Of a DNA stretch of 64,000 nt, positions 7,957 to 17,006 are shown piece after piece. Below the pieces are notes generated by a model, which did not search any database, was not told the DNA's origin, and saw nothing but the letters and a program-made list of their open reading frames with translations. Position numbers and translations under genes: made by a program. Numbering within the stretch: position 1 is the first letter of the stretch; each line of letters begins with the position of its first letter. This DNA comes from Ruegeria conchae (GTDB taxonomy: Bacteria > Pseudomonadota > Alphaproteobacteria > Rhodobacterales > Rhodobacteraceae), in contig NZ_AEYW01000013.1 of NCBI RefSeq assembly GCF_000192475.1, forward strand, positions 248,001 through 312,000, written 5' to 3'.

Positions 7957-9444
7957 ATGAGCGAACTGAACAAACTGGGGCTGGCTGAAGCTCGCGACGC
8001 GTTGCGTGCCGGTGATGTAACTTCGGTTGAACTGACTGAATCCTGCCTGACAGCCATTGATGAAGCCGATGCGCTGAACGCGTTCGTCCACAAGACACCC
8101 GAGATTGCGATTGAGCGTGCAAAGGCCGCAGATGATCGGATCAAAGCGGGCGACGCCCCTTCGATGTGCGGCTTGCCGATCGGTATAAAAGATCTGTTCT
8201 GCACCAAAGGTGTTCCTTCGCAGGCCGCGTCCAAGATACTCGATGGCTTCAAGCCCGAATACGAATCCACTGTGTCTCAGCAATTGGCTGACGCAGGTGC
8301 CGTGATGCTGGGCAAGCTGAACATGGACGAATTCGCCATGGGCTCGTCCAACGAAACCTCCGTTTATGGTAACGCCGTTAGCCCGTGGCGGCGTGGCAAC
8401 GACGAGGCTCAGCTAACACCAGGCGGCTCGTCTGGTGGTTCGGCCTCGGCTGTTTCTGCTGATCTGTGTCTGGCTGCGACCGGCACCGATACCGGAGGTT
8501 CGATCCGGCAACCTGCCGCCTTTGTTGGCATTACCGGCATCAAACCGACCTATGGCCGCTGCTCACGCTGGGGCATCGTTGCCTTCGCCTCGTCGCTGGA
8601 TCAGGCCGGCCCGATGACCAAGAACGTACGTGACGCGGCGATCATGCTGGAAACCATGTGTGGCCATGACCCCAAGGATTCCACCAGCGCCGAATTGGCT
8701 GTGCCGAATTTTGAGGCAATGCTGACCGGCGATATCAAGGGCAAGAAAATCGGTATTCCCAAAGAATACCGCATGGACGGTATGCCCACCGAGATCGAAA
8801 AGCTCTGGGTTGATGGCGCTGCGATGCTGAAAGACGCAGGGGCTGAGATCGTCGATATTTCGCTGCCGCACACCAAATACGCACTACCTGCATATTATGT
8901 GATTGCTCCTGCTGAGGCGTCTTCGAATCTTGCCCGCTATGATGGTGTCCGCTATGGCCGCCGCGCGCAGCTGGCACAAGGTGACGGAATCACCGAAATG
9001 TATGAAAAGACCCGCGCGGAAGGCTTCGGCCCCGAGGTCCAGCGCCGGGTAATGATCGGCACATATGTGTTGTCGGCGGGTTTCTATGACGCCTACTACA
9101 ACCGCGCCCGCAAAGTGCGGACACTGATCAAGAAAGACTTCGAAGATGTCTTCGCGACTGGCGTTGACGCAATCCTGACCCCGGCCACACCTTCGGCTTC
9201 GTTCGGCCTGGGTGAGATGACCGAAGCTGATCCGGTTCAAATGTATCTGAACGACGTGTTCACAGTGACCGTGAACCTAGCTGGCCTGCCCGGTATCTCG
9301 GTTCCTGCGGGACTGGACGCTCAGGGACTGCCGCTGGGTCTGCAACTGATCGGCCGCCCATGGGAAGAGGGCGATCTGCTCAACACCGCCTATGCGCTTG
9401 AGAATGCCGCCGGGTTTGTGGCCAAGCCGGGCAAATGGTGGTAA
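7957..9444 (+). CDS. gatA: Asp/Glu-tRNA amidotransferase subunit A
   Basis: A protein of 495 residues of the amidase-signature family. The Ser-cisSer-Lys triad is visible: Lys78 (GIKDLF), Ser158 (GGSSGGSA) and Ser182 ([11 protein letters not shown]). GatA releases ammonia from glutamine and channels it to GatB for tRNA amidation. Length is normal. It is co-transcribed with gatC. The following lipoprotein gene starts about 40 bases downstream on the same strand. Confidence 0.96.
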   Translation: MSELNKLGLAEARDALRAGDVTSVELTESCLTAIDEADALNAFVHKTPEIAIERAKAADDRIKAGDAPSMCGLPIGIKDLFCTKGVPSQAASKILDGFKPEYESTVSQQLADAGAVMLGKLNMDEFAMGSSNETSVYGNAVSPWRRGNDEAQLTPGGSSGGSASAVSADLCLAATGTDTGGSIRQPAAFVGITGIKPTYGRCSRWGIVAFASSLDQAGPMTKNVRDAAIMLETMCGHDPKDSTSAELAVPNFEAMLTGDIKGKKIGIPKEYRMDGMPTEIEKLWVDGAAMLKDAGAEIVDISLPHTKYALPAYYVIAPAEASSNLARYDGVRYGRRAQLAQGDGITEMYEKTRAEGFGPEVQRRVMIGTYVLSAGFYDAYYNRARKVRTLIKKDFEDVFATGVDAILTPATPSASFGLGEMTEADPVQMYLNDVFTVTVNLAGLPGISVPAGLDAQGLPLGLQLIGRPWEEGDLLNTAYALENAAGFVAKPGKWW

Positions 9445-9484
9445 TTCTCTGACCGGAAGAACGACAAGAAGGCGGAGCAGCCGA

Positions 9485-10177
9485 ATGCGTAAATTGCTTC
9501 TGATTTCGACCCTCGGGCTGGTAGCAGCCTGTGATACGGTCGCCCCTGTATCGGGCACCGGGTTCAATACGCCGGAATACCAGGCCCAACGCGAGGCTGA
9601 ACTAACCGGGCAGGGGCTGGCTGGTAACCCGTTGCTGCCACCCGAAGCGATTTCAGAGCAGCCGCTTTCGGCGCAAGGTGCTCCTCTGAATGACGGCAGT
9701 GCGGCTGATATTGCAAACCAGACGGCTGTGGCGCTGGCCAGTACGTCTGACCAGCAAGGCTTAATGGCCCCAGTGACAAACAACACAGGCATTTCTGACG
9801 AACAGGATTTTGAAGCCGTTTCAAACAGGCGTAGTATCGATGCAGATGCGGCGCAGATCGAACAGAACCGACAGACATATGAAGTTGTCGCGCCAACCGC
9901 GGTTCCACAGCGCGGTACAGATGGACAGCCCAACATCGTGCAATACGCGTTGAACACGTCAAACCCCGTCGGAACCCAGCTCTACAGCCGTGCAGGGTTC
10001 AATTTAAAGGCCAAAGCCGAGCGGAACTGTGCGCAATTCGCATCGCCGGATCAGGCCCAGATCGAATTTCTATCCAATGGCGGTCCCCAGCGCGACCGTA
10101 AAGGTCTGGACCCGGATGGCGACGGCTATGCCTGCGGCTGGGACCCCAGTGCGTTCCGCAGTGCCGTCAACAACTGA
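9485..10177 (+). CDS. Lipoprotein with C-terminal excalibur calcium-binding domain
   Basis: A protein of 230 residues. MRKLLLISTLGLVAAC gives a lipoprotein signal with the lipid-modified Cys at residue 16. The middle (about 20-165) is Gln/Ala/Thr-rich and looks disordered. The end (about 178-228) carries an excalibur-type motif, NCAQF...LDPDGDGYACGWDP, whose DxDxDG loop resembles calcium sites. The role is unknown; such domains are found on extracytoplasmic proteins. The start follows a weak purine stretch. The next gene overlaps its end by 17 bases in another frame. Confidence 0.85.
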   Translation: MRKLLLISTLGLVAACDTVAPVSGTGFNTPEYQAQREAELTGQGLAGNPLLPPEAISEQPLSAQGAPLNDGSAADIANQTAVALASTSDQQGLMAPVTNNTGISDEQDFEAVSNRRSIDADAAQIEQNRQTYEVVAPTAVPQRGTDGQPNIVQYALNTSNPVGTQLYSRAGFNLKAKAERNCAQFASPDQAQIEFLSNGGPQRDRKGLDPDGDGYACGWDPSAFRSAVNN

Positions 10178-10832
10178 GCTTTCGCCGATCTGGCATCCAT
10201 CGCCCAATTTCGGCCCCCGGCGCGATGGGTTGAAGCCTGCGCTGATCGTTCTGCACTACACCGCAATGGAAAGCGCATCAGCTGCGCTCGAGCGCCTTTG
10301 CGATCCCGGTCCTGAAGTTTCCGCTCACTATCTGATCGGCGGCAATGGCGAGCTCTGGCAGCTTGTGCGCGAGGAAGACCGCGCCTGGCATGCCGGGGCA
10401 GGGGAGTGGCAAGGGCAAACAGATATAAATTCCCGTTCCATTGGCATCGAATTGGACAATCGGGGCGATCACCCGTTCTCCGAGCCTCAGATGAACGCGC
10501 TGGAACAGCTTCTGTCCAAACTCATGCGGCGTTGGTCGATCCCCCCGGAAGGTATCATTGGACATTCCGACATGGCACCCGGGCGCAAGACCGACCCAGG
10601 CCCCCGTTTTGATTGGCAAAGACTGGAACGTCAAAGCCTCGCCGCTCCATCTGGCACCGAAGCGCCTTCCGGATCGACGTTCCGGGCGCTGGCGCAAGTC
10701 CGGGGATATACAGCTGATGTCGATGATGACATCCTGCTCAAAACCATTCGCCTGCGCCACCGTCCCTGGGCCAAAGGCCCATTGCACCCTGACGATTTCA
10801 AAGCGCTGGCCCTTCCTCCACATCCGACCTGA
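10161..10832 (+). CDS. N-acetylmuramoyl-L-alanine amidase (amidase_2/AmpD type)
   Basis: A protein of 223 residues from a GTG start. Zinc ligands of the amidase_2 family are visible as His32 (LHYTAM), His135 (IGHSDMAPGRK) and Asp145 (DPGPRF), with Glu97 in IGIELDN. It cleaves the amide between muramic acid and the stem peptide in cell-wall turnover or recycling. No signal peptide is seen from this start, which suits a cytoplasmic AmpD-like recycling role. Upstream in-frame codons read through the preceding lipoprotein gene in another frame, so I prefer the GTG; the 17-base overlap suggests coupling. Confidence 0.88.
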   Translation: MPSTTELSPIWHPSPNFGPRRDGLKPALIVLHYTAMESASAALERLCDPGPEVSAHYLIGGNGELWQLVREEDRAWHAGAGEWQGQTDINSRSIGIELDNRGDHPFSEPQMNALEQLLSKLMRRWSIPPEGIIGHSDMAPGRKTDPGPRFDWQRLERQSLAAPSGTEAPSGSTFRALAQVRGYTADVDDDILLKTIRLRHRPWAKGPLHPDDFKALALPPHPT

Positions 10833-10839
10833 TCCGCAA

Positions 10840-10865
10840 TTCATCGGGCCAAAAATATTCCGGGG
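10840..10865 (+). repeat. Stop-proximal intergenic repeat, copy 1
   Basis: TTCATCGGGCC, then AAAATATTCCGGGG, begins 7 bases after the amidase stop codon, in the sense of that gene. It matches copies at 19675, 39071 and 41245 (minus strand). Confidence 0.6.
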
Positions 10866-10918
10866 TTGAATTGACCGAAGGCCAAGAAGGGGCTGGCCCC
10901 TTCATCCTCCAACCGCTC

Positions 10919-10947
10919 TTGACGTAACCTCTCCCAAAGCATACGCA
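10919..10947 (+). promoter_or_regulatory. Probable rnpB promoter
   Basis: TTGACG (10919-10924), a 17-base spacer and TACGCA (10942-10947) lie 7 bases before the predicted 5' end of RNase P RNA. The -35 element is good and the -10 weak. Confidence 0.45.
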
Positions 10948-10954
10948 ACACCTC

Positions 10955-11352
10955 GCGCGGAGGGCCGGATGGCCGCTGGGGCATATGCCCGAGAGGAAAG
11001 TCCGGACTCCACAAGGCAACGGTGCCGGGTAACGCCCGGGCGGGGAAACCCGACGGAAAGCGCCACAGAAATCAGACCGCCGCGGGCCTTGGCCCGAGGT
11101 AAGGGTGAAACGGTGGGGTAAGAGCCCACCGCGCCGCTGGCAACAGTGGCGGCACGGCAAGCCCCACCGGGAGCAATGCCGAATAGGGTCCCCGCGCGGG
11201 CCGGTCGGTGCAAACCGATACCGCCGCTAGGCTCGCTTTGGCCGAGAGGGACCGGGTTGGCAGCTTGAGCCGCGCAGCAATGCACGGCCTAGAGGAATGG
11301 TCATCGAAGGGGGCAACCCCGGAACAGGATCCGGCTTACAGGCCCTCCGCGC
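10955..11352 (+). ncRNA. rnpB: RNase P RNA, type A
   Basis: About 398 bases. The ends pair perfectly: GCGCGGAGGGCC at 10955 with GGCCCTCCGCGC ending at 11352 (helix P1). Core landmarks are visible: GAGAGGAAAGTCCGGACTCC after P2-P3, CACAGAAA, GGTAAGGGTGAAACGGTGGGGTAAGAGC (cited in part), and near the 3' end the ACAGGATCCGGCTTACAGGCC region. This is the catalytic RNA that trims tRNA 5' leaders. Short ORFs called across it on both strands are shadows. Confidence 0.97.
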
Positions 11353-11360
11353 ATAATTCC

Positions 11361-11693
11361 TCAGCCCGTCGGCGGCGTATACACCCCGGTTAGCGTTGCT
11401 GCTTTTGCAGCGACCGAAACGAACTCTTCGGCAGACCATGCGCGCACGGTTTCGATTTTCGATACTGCACCCGTGCTGGCAACGGCCATCCCGATTGCGA
11501 CCGCATCAGTGCCGTCAGGGACCTCGCTGATGACAACAACATCGTTGCTACCAGTGGTTACGTAGAATGAGATCAGCTTTCCGCCCGCTTTCTCAAGCAG
11601 CGCACTGACCGGGCCGGTACGATCCTGAGGATTGGCAACCATCGCCTGAACGGCCTCGGATGAGTAGGATGCGTAAGTGATGAATACAGGCAT
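11361..11693 (-). CDS. GYD domain protein
   Basis: A protein of 110 residues, MPVFITYASYSSEAVQAMV onward, matching the small GYD family of unknown function; the fold is probably a ferredoxin-like dimer. GGGAGG lies 6 bases before the chosen ATG at 11693, which supports this start over an upstream in-frame one. Its stop lies 8 bases from the end of rnpB, tail to tail. Confidence 0.85.
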   Translation of the reverse strand: MPVFITYASYSSEAVQAMVANPQDRTGPVSALLEKAGGKLISFYVTTGSNDVVVISEVPDGTDAVAIGMAVASTGAVSKIETVRAWSAEEFVSVAAKAATLTGVYTPPTG

Positions 11694-12064
11694 GAAAACC
11701 TCCCACTGTTTAAGTCTATTCGGAACCATCCGACTGGCCGGTTCCATGGCCAGATTGCTTGCTGAGACGCCTGCAATTCAGGAACACCCGGGTAACCCGG
11801 GCGATACTATTGACGTGAGTGGTGTAGGGTGCCGGACGATAGTCCCGGTCAGATTTTGCCCATGTTCGCAACACGGACTCTTTGGTCACGGTGACCCTAT
11901 CACAGTTTCGTGAACACACCAAGCGACACCCCGTTGAGGCGGAGTAGGGAATTGTTCCCGGAACACGGCGAATCTGGTTGACTTGGGCGTACGAGCAGTT
12001 AAAAGCGCACGCTCATAAGGATTCAACCGAAAGGCCCCTGCCTTTTCGGACGCAGGAGATAACC
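11694..12064. other. Intergenic region between GYD gene and rpmG with three palindromes
   Basis: No convincing gene in 371 bases. Three perfect odd-centred palindromes stand out: CCCGGGTAACCCGGG (11787-11801), GGTCACGGTGACC (11884-11896) and TGTTCCCGGAACA (11953-11965). A GGAACC...GGTTCC hairpin lies near 11726-11749. These may be regulator sites for the divergent genes. Confidence 0.5.
11978..12005 (+). promoter_or_regulatory. Possible rpmG promoter
   Basis: TTGACT (11978-11983), 16 bases, then TAAAAG (12000-12005), about 60 bases before the rpmG ATG. A good -35 and a moderate -10. Confidence 0.4.
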
Positions 12065-12232
12065 ATGGCGAAGCCGACGACAATCAAGATCCGTCTGAAC
12101 TCGACCGCGGGCACGGGCCACTTCTACGTGACCAAAAAGAATGCGCGCACCATGACCGAGAAAATGACCATTCGTAAATACGATCCGGTTGCTCGGAAAC
12201 ATGTCGAGTACAAAGAAGGCAAGATCAAGTAA
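12065..12232 (+). CDS. rpmG: 50S ribosomal protein L33
   Basis: A protein of 55 residues ([20 protein letters not shown] onward), the typical length and sequence of alphaproteobacterial L33, lacking the zinc-binding cysteines (a Cys-minus form). AGGAGA lies 6 bases before the ATG. It is a single-gene unit with a terminator 25 bases downstream. Confidence 0.97.
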   Translation: MAKPTTIKIRLNSTAGTGHFYVTKKNARTMTEKMTIRKYDPVARKHVEYKEGKIK

Positions 12233-12256
12233 TCTGCCCTCTGACTTGAATTTTTG

Positions 12257-12289
12257 AAAAAGGACTCTGCCGATGCAGGGTCCTTTTTT
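12257..12289 (+). terminator. rpmG terminator
   Basis: AAGGACTCTGC and GCAGGGTCCTT form a hairpin (one G:U pair) with a 4-base loop, flanked by A-run and T-run. It could work on both strands. Confidence 0.85.
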
Positions 12290-12439
12290 GTTGGTTTGAG
12301 GCGTCCCACAGCGCGTCGGTGCGAAACACGGGCGTTGCAGGGGCGCATCAGCCCCTCGGGTGTTCTGGGTGAGGGCGGCTTGCTTTTACGCACTCCATGC
12401 CGCTACGCTTCAGCAACTCTTTCCAAAATGTTGACCGCC

Positions 12440-12946
12440 ATGAAAAAAATCTTGTTACCCGCCCTTGCAGTTCTGACCCTGTCAGCCTGCGAAGATCCGT
12501 TTAACCGCGAAGGTGTTGGTTTCACCGGGATAGATGGTGAACCGCGTACGGTATCCGATGTGAAAGGAGCCGCGGCATTTGTTCAACCTGCAACCAACAT
12601 CCCGGCAGAGCTCGCCAAGTTGCCGACAGTTCAGGTTTCGTCTGATCAGACCGAGCTTTCCAAGATGGCGAAAGTAGCTATCGAGAATGGTGGGCGCACT
12701 GATACCAGCGCCGTTCAACTGTCAGGCCAGAGCACTAATCTGCTGCTGAGCACGGTCAGTGTGAACGGGACATTGTTTGGTGTGTTGCGAACTGAAGAAG
12801 GGGACACTCGCGTGGACAATTCCATCGGTGCAAACTTCGGAGCTCGGACCGAGCGCTTTACCGGTTGCTTGCCCGCTGGAGATGTTTACCGCAAAGGCTC
12901 GTCCAAGCGCAGCTCTGGTTTTGCGGTGCCGCTGAACTGTAGCTGA
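12440..12946 (+). CDS. Lipoprotein, unknown
   Basis: A protein of 168 residues. MKKILLPALAVLTLSAC is a lipoprotein signal with Cys at residue 17. The mature part has no recognised domain; it has two further cysteines near the C-terminus (GCLPAGDVY and the LNCS end) that could form a disulfide. An ATG 12 bases upstream is also possible, and neither start has a strong ribosome site. A terminator follows about 25 bases after the stop. Confidence 0.8.
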   Translation: MKKILLPALAVLTLSACEDPFNREGVGFTGIDGEPRTVSDVKGAAAFVQPATNIPAELAKLPTVQVSSDQTELSKMAKVAIENGGRTDTSAVQLSGQSTNLLLSTVSVNGTLFGVLRTEEGDTRVDNSIGANFGARTERFTGCLPAGDVYRKGSSKRSSGFAVPLNCS

Positions 12947-12971
12947 TTGCCAAAGTACCAAACCATTTTGT

Positions 12972-13003
12972 ACCCCCGCCAATTTGGTGGGGGTTTTCTT
13001 TTT
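12972..13003 (+). terminator. Terminator after the lipoprotein gene
   Basis: CCCCCGCCA and TGGTGGGGG are near-perfect arms around a 3-base loop, followed by TTTTCTTTTT. Confidence 0.85.
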
Positions 13004-13008
13004 CGCCG

Positions 13009-13482
13009 TCATTCAACGCGCCATTCAGCGAAACTGATCACGGGGTTTAGCCCGGCGCGCGCCATCAATTCAGCTGAAGGCGTATTGAAGGTTGCATAGG
13101 TCGTGGCCAAAACATCTCCGCCATCAGCAAGCAGATGTGCGCGAACCTCGTTTATCAAGGCTAATCCGATTCCTTTCCGACGGTGCTTGGCATCGACGCT
13201 GATGTGGTGCAGCATCGCACGTGTTTCCGCCCGGCGAAAAGGTGTCGCAGCACGCCTCTCAAGCTCAAAAATCGCATATCCCAACAGTATTTGATTCTCC
13301 TCATAGCCCAATGCAACCACTGCGTCATGGCTGAGCCATTCTGAAAGATAGGAAACAACTTCCTTGTCATCTGGCAAAGGCGCGTATCGCTGCGGCTGGT
13401 TCTGAACGTGCAGGTCATGCACCTGTTGAAGTAATGGCAGCAAACGATGCGCCTGTGACGGGCAAATGGTGGCGATGGACAT
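13009..13482 (-). CDS. GNAT-family N-acetyltransferase
   Basis: A protein of 157 residues. The acetyl-CoA motif A is visible as HHISVDAKHRRKGIGLALI (about 96-114), with the R/Q-x-x-G-x-G/A pattern as RRKGIG. The substrate is unknown. Start at the ATG (13482); a TTG one codon earlier was not preferred. It lies between terminators on both sides, so it is probably transcribed alone. Confidence 0.88.
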   Translation of the reverse strand: MSIATICPSQAHRLLPLLQQVHDLHVQNQPQRYAPLPDDKEVVSYLSEWLSHDAVVALGYEENQILLGYAIFELERRAATPFRRAETRAMLHHISVDAKHRRKGIGLALINEVRAHLLADGGDVLATTYATFNTPSAELMARAGLNPVISFAEWRVE

Positions 13483-13506
13483 CAATGGTCCTCCGATTAT
13501 CCAAAC

Positions 13507-13538
13507 AAAAAGGGCGGGTCTTTTCGGACCCGCCCTTT
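13507..13538 (-). terminator. Terminator of the Bax-inhibitor-like gene
   Basis: GGGCGGGTC and GACCCGCCC arms around a short loop; on the minus strand the hairpin is followed by TTTTTGTTTGG. It lies about 22 bases after the stop at 13561. Confidence 0.85.
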
Positions 13539-13560
13539 GGCTGTGAGTATGAGGTTCGCG

Positions 13561-14298
13561 TTATTCGCGATTACCAAGCAGCTGCAGCAGGAACATGAAC
13601 ATGTTGATGAAGTCCAGATACAGGTTCAGTGCGCCCATGATGGCCGCCTTGCCTAGCCATTCCTGGTCACCCGCATGGGCCATCTGCAGATAGGTCGTTT
13701 TGATCTTCTGAGTGTCATACGCGGTCAGGCCCGCAAAGATCAGAACACCCAGGATCGACACAGCGAACATGATCGCAGGCGATTGCAGGAAGATGTTGAT
13801 GACCATCGCGACGATCAGACCGATCACGCCCATCATCAGGAAAGTACCCATGCCGGACAGGTCTTTCTTAGTGACGTATCCGTAAAGCGACAGGCCCGCG
13901 AATGCGATCGAAGTCACTAGGAATACCTGAGCGATCGAGATGCCGGTGAAGGCTACAAAAATCCAGCTCAGCGACAGGCCCATGACGGCTGCAAATGCAT
14001 AGAAGAACAGCTGCGCACCAGACGCCGAAAGGCGGTTGATGGCGGCACCAAAGCCAAACACCATTGCAAGAGGTGCGAACATTACGATCCAGCCCAGGAT
14101 ATTAGGGCTAAGCGTGACTGGGTCACGGAAGATCGACAGAAGTTGCGGGCTTGAGCCAACGGCCCAAGCGACAGCAAACGTGATCAGCATACCTACGGAC
14201 ATTGTGCCGTAGACTTTGTTCATATGGGCGCGCAGGCCCTCATCAATCTCGGCAGCGCGCGCGCCGGACGCCGTCCGGATCGTGTCGAATTGTGCCAT
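13561..14298 (-). CDS. Bax inhibitor-1/YccA-family membrane protein
   Basis: A protein of 245 residues with a cytosolic N-terminus of about 28 residues, then seven hydrophobic segments. The family pattern is clear in the TYDTQKIK-like segment near the C-terminus and LYLDFINMFMFLLQLLG at the end, which hold the acidic residues of the BI-1 calcium-leak pore. Role in bacteria: small-ion leak or stress tolerance, not settled. The gene is monocistronic with a strong terminator. Confidence 0.92.
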   Translation of the reverse strand: MAQFDTIRTASGARAAEIDEGLRAHMNKVYGTMSVGMLITFAVAWAVGSSPQLLSIFRDPVTLSPNILGWIVMFAPLAMVFGFGAAINRLSASGAQLFFYAFAAVMGLSLSWIFVAFTGISIAQVFLVTSIAFAGLSLYGYVTKKDLSGMGTFLMMGVIGLIVAMVINIFLQSPAIMFAVSILGVLIFAGLTAYDTQKIKTTYLQMAHAGDQEWLGKAAIMGALNLYLDFINMFMFLLQLLGNRE

Positions 14299-14440
14299 CT
14301 AAGGGTCTCCCTTCAATATTCTGTGCTCAGCCTGCGATCGCAGGCCGATTTCCCACTAAATATCGGAGAGTACGGCCTTCGTTTCAAGGGTTTTCACTCC
14401 AAAACTCAGCAAAACTGTCGGCAAATTTGGTGACTGGTGC

Positions 14441-14475
14441 AAAAAACCTGACGGCGCAGTCCCTAATGCCGCCAG
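14441..14475 (-). terminator. Terminator of the DUF1127 gene
   Basis: CTGACGGC (14448-14455) and GCCGCCAG (14468-14475) pair with one G:U; on the minus strand they are followed by a GTTTTTT run. It lies about 18 bases after the stop. Confidence 0.7.
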
Positions 14476-14493
14476 ATTTCTTCTATTGTCCAA

Positions 14494-14712
14494 TTAATAC
14501 AAGTGTTTGTACCAGTAGTCAGGCGCATCCCACATAGGACGAGAAGCCTCGGCTTGTGCCTCGGAGCGGGTGATTCCGATATCTTCCAAAGCGCGATCAT
14601 CAAGCTGAGCCAGTTTTTGCCGTTGCCGCGAAAGGCTCAACATGTTGAGCAGGCGGTCTCCAATCGATTTACCTTTGATGCGACGCAGAGTCGAAATGGC
14701 TAGATGGGTCAT
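14494..14712 (-). CDS. DUF1127 small protein
   Basis: A protein of 72 residues. The DUF1127 core is visible in RQKLAQLDDRALEDIGITR. Short DUF1127 proteins in alphaproteobacteria act in RNA turnover and phosphate or stress responses, some through RNA binding. I chose MTHLAIST; a longer in-frame start would extend into the region shared with the divergent LysR promoter. The neighbouring LysR gene is divergent with 127 bases between starts. Confidence 0.88.
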   Translation of the reverse strand: MTHLAISTLRRIKGKSIGDRLLNMLSLSRQRQKLAQLDDRALEDIGITRSEAQAEASRPMWDAPDYWYKHLY

Positions 14713-14839
14713 GGGTATTGCCCTTTCATGCTTGACTGATGAAACACTGTGCTTCAATCAATTTCCTTGATCTATATGGGGCATTCTGACATATTTTAAA
14801 AATGAATGTTTTTGACGTTACCCATAAGGAATCTTGAAG

Positions 14840-15718
14840 ATGCGAAATCTGGACATCACTACGCTTCGTTCATTCGTTGCGGTCGCTGATCACGGCGGCG
14901 TTACCCGCGCAGCTGGATTTCTTCATCTCACGCAATCTGCTGTTTCCATGCAGCTCAAGCGGTTAGAAGAGCTACTCGGGCTGGAGCTGCTGGATCGATC
15001 CGGTCGAACCATTGCGCTGACCGCGTCCGGCGAGCAACTGCTTGCCTATGCGCGCCGGATGATTGCGTTGAATGATGAGGTGATCGGGCGGCTTACTGAT
15101 CAGGCTTTTGAAGGAGAGGTCGTGTTGGGGGTGCCGCATGATGTCGTTCATCCGTTCATCCCCCGTGTCCTAAAGCGCTTCAATGCCAGCTTCCCGCGCG
15201 TGAACGTGAACTTGGTTACCTCGAATACGCGTCACCTGAAGGAGGAATTTGCGCGCGGAGGTTTTGATTTGATCGTAACCACGGAATCGGGAGCGGGCGA
15301 GGGGGCTGAAACCTTGTATCATATGCCACTGCGCTGGGTCGGAGCTCTGAACGGGTCCGCCTGGCGACAACAGCCTCTGCGGCTGGGGTTTTGCCGCAAT
15401 TGCATCTTCCGTCCGGTTGCGACCGCGGCGTTGGATGACGCTGGGATCGAATGGGACATGAGCATCGACAGCGACTCAGACCGTACGGTCGAAGCAACAG
15501 TCAGTGCTGATCTGGCGGTGGGTGTACTGTTGGAGGGGACACAGCCCAACCATCAGGAACTGATCGACCATGCTGGGGTCCTTCCGGACCTGCCGGTGCA
15601 GTTCATCAACCTTTATGGTGCTGAAAGAGTGCGCGAGGAATATGTGGCTGAGCTCGCAAATCTCCTGCGGCAAAACTTTTCACACCCCAGTGCGCGCCCC
15701 CTCAAAGTGGCGAGTTGA
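14840..15718 (+). CDS. LysR-family transcriptional regulator
   Basis: A protein of 292 residues. Residues 1-60 form the winged helix-turn-helix (LRSFVAVADHGGVTRAAGFL, then SAVSMQLKRLEELLG). The rest is the two-lobed effector domain. It resembles the LrhA-like branch. AAGGA lies 9 bases before the ATG; a TTG two codons earlier sits too close. Its 3' end overlaps the convergent quinone oxidoreductase gene by 17 bases. The target may be the divergent DUF1127 gene, by position only. Confidence 0.9.
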   Translation: MRNLDITTLRSFVAVADHGGVTRAAGFLHLTQSAVSMQLKRLEELLGLELLDRSGRTIALTASGEQLLAYARRMIALNDEVIGRLTDQAFEGEVVLGVPHDVVHPFIPRVLKRFNASFPRVNVNLVTSNTRHLKEEFARGGFDLIVTTESGAGEGAETLYHMPLRWVGALNGSAWRQQPLRLGFCRNCIFRPVATAALDDAGIEWDMSIDSDSDRTVEATVSADLAVGVLLEGTQPNHQELIDHAGVLPDLPVQFINLYGAERVREEYVAELANLLRQNFSHPSARPLKVAS

Positions 15719-16670
15719 TCTGGATGACGATCTTACCGGTGGATTTGCGATCACGCAGCAATTCCAATCCCTTGGCTGCGTCCTGCAAAGGCAGGATGTG
15801 GCTGATATGAGGTTTAATCCGTCCTTCTGAGTGCCAGCGAAACAGAGTGCTGAAACTATTGTGAACGATTTCCGGCTTAAATTTCAGGTAACCACCGATA
15901 TAGACGCCAATCACACTGAGATTTTTAACCAAAAGATGGTTGGCCGGAATCTGAGGAACTTCACCCCCCGCAAAGCCGATGGGCAATAGGCGGCCCTCGG
16001 GATTCGTGGCGCGGAACGCAGCCTTGAAAACGTCACCACCGATGGCGTCATAGACCACGTCGGCTCCGCCAAGGACGCGAACGCGGTTACGCAGATTCTC
16101 ATCCGCATCGATCAAATGGTCCGCACCGGCCTGCTGCGCCACCGCCAATTTGTCGGTGCCGCGCGCTTGCGCGATGACGGTCGCCCCCATCAGTTTCCCG
16201 ATTTCGATGGCGGTCAGCCCAACGCCGCCAGCCGCTCCGGTCACCAGCAGCGTTTCGCCGGCCTGTAGGCGTGCCCGGTGCTCCAACGCGATATGGCTGG
16301 TGCCATAGGCGATCTGAATGGCGGCAGCGTCTTCGAAACTCATTGTGTCTGGGATGACAATAACCCGGTCAGCATCGAAGACACCAGATTCGGCCAGGCC
16401 GCCCTGACCAGAGAAAACAGCGACGCGGTCACCTGGTTTTAGATGCGTAACACTATTTCCGACTTCGGCAACGACCCCTGCAATTTCCATACCCAGAGTA
16501 AACGGTGTGCCGGGTGTATCCTGATAGGAGCCTTTCTGCATCAAAAGATCGGCAAAGTTCAGCCCGCAGGCCCGAATGGATACGCGCACCTGATTTTCCG
16601 CTGGTGTCGGCTCGGGCATTTGGCAAATTTGCGCCATTGCTCCCTTGGTTTTGATACGAAATGCCAGCAT
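15702..16670 (-). CDS. qor: NADPH:quinone oxidoreductase (zinc-independent MDR family)
   Basis: A protein of 322 residues. An N-terminal GroES-like domain (about 1-120) precedes a Rossmann fold with the NADPH motif GAAGGVG near residue 147. The zinc-binding cysteines of alcohol dehydrogenases are absent, which fits the quinone oxidoreductase branch. It probably reduces quinones or enones. Its stop lies inside the end of the convergent LysR gene. Confidence 0.88.
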   Translation of the reverse strand: MLAFRIKTKGAMAQICQMPEPTPAENQVRVSIRACGLNFADLLMQKGSYQDTPGTPFTLGMEIAGVVAEVGNSVTHLKPGDRVAVFSGQGGLAESGVFDADRVIVIPDTMSFEDAAAIQIAYGTSHIALEHRARLQAGETLLVTGAAGGVGLTAIEIGKLMGATVIAQARGTDKLAVAQQAGADHLIDADENLRNRVRVLGGADVVYDAIGGDVFKAAFRATNPEGRLLPIGFAGGEVPQIPANHLLVKNLSVIGVYIGGYLKFKPEIVHNSFSTLFRWHSEGRIKPHISHILPLQDAAKGLELLRDRKSTGKIVIQINSPL

Positions 16671-17006
16671 CAGTGTTCTCCGGTATTTTAGGGCACATAG
16701 GCGGAGAGCGCGCGCGTTTTGTCAATTCCAATCAAACACCCTTCTCAAACAGGTGTCTGGTCTAATTTGTTGTCTCCGAACATACACAGATGTGATGATC
16801 CCGGTACTCAACCATAATCAACAGTCCATATTCTTGGATTCAACCGTCTTGAAAAAAGAATCGATTGCGGCAATATTATTGTTCTATGGTGCTGTTCGGG
16901 GGGCACGATCCTAGTTAGGAAGTTCTTAAGCAGCGACCCGCTAACTTGGCGGTGACGGCTGCTGTTGCGGTTTCCCGGACAGGTGTTTGTGTAAAGGAGA
17001 CTACCA
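16671..17006. other. Intergenic region between qor and the XRE regulator
   Basis: 336 bases with no convincing gene. It is more AT-rich than its surroundings near 16800-16880. A possible promoter for the XRE gene is TTGAAA (16849-16854) with AATATT about 17 bases on. The last 20 bases hold the AAGGAG ribosome site of the XRE gene. Confidence 0.5.

Noticed and set aside
10902-11285. ORFs over the rnpB interval
   Set aside because: The interval is RNase P RNA with paired ends and core motifs; the ORFs are by-products of its GC-rich sequence.
14330-14345. Palindrome GCCTGCGATCGCAGGC before the Bax-inhibitor-like gene
   Set aside because: It is perfect, but a single GC-rich 16-mer around a common CGATCG core is not enough to claim a regulatory site.
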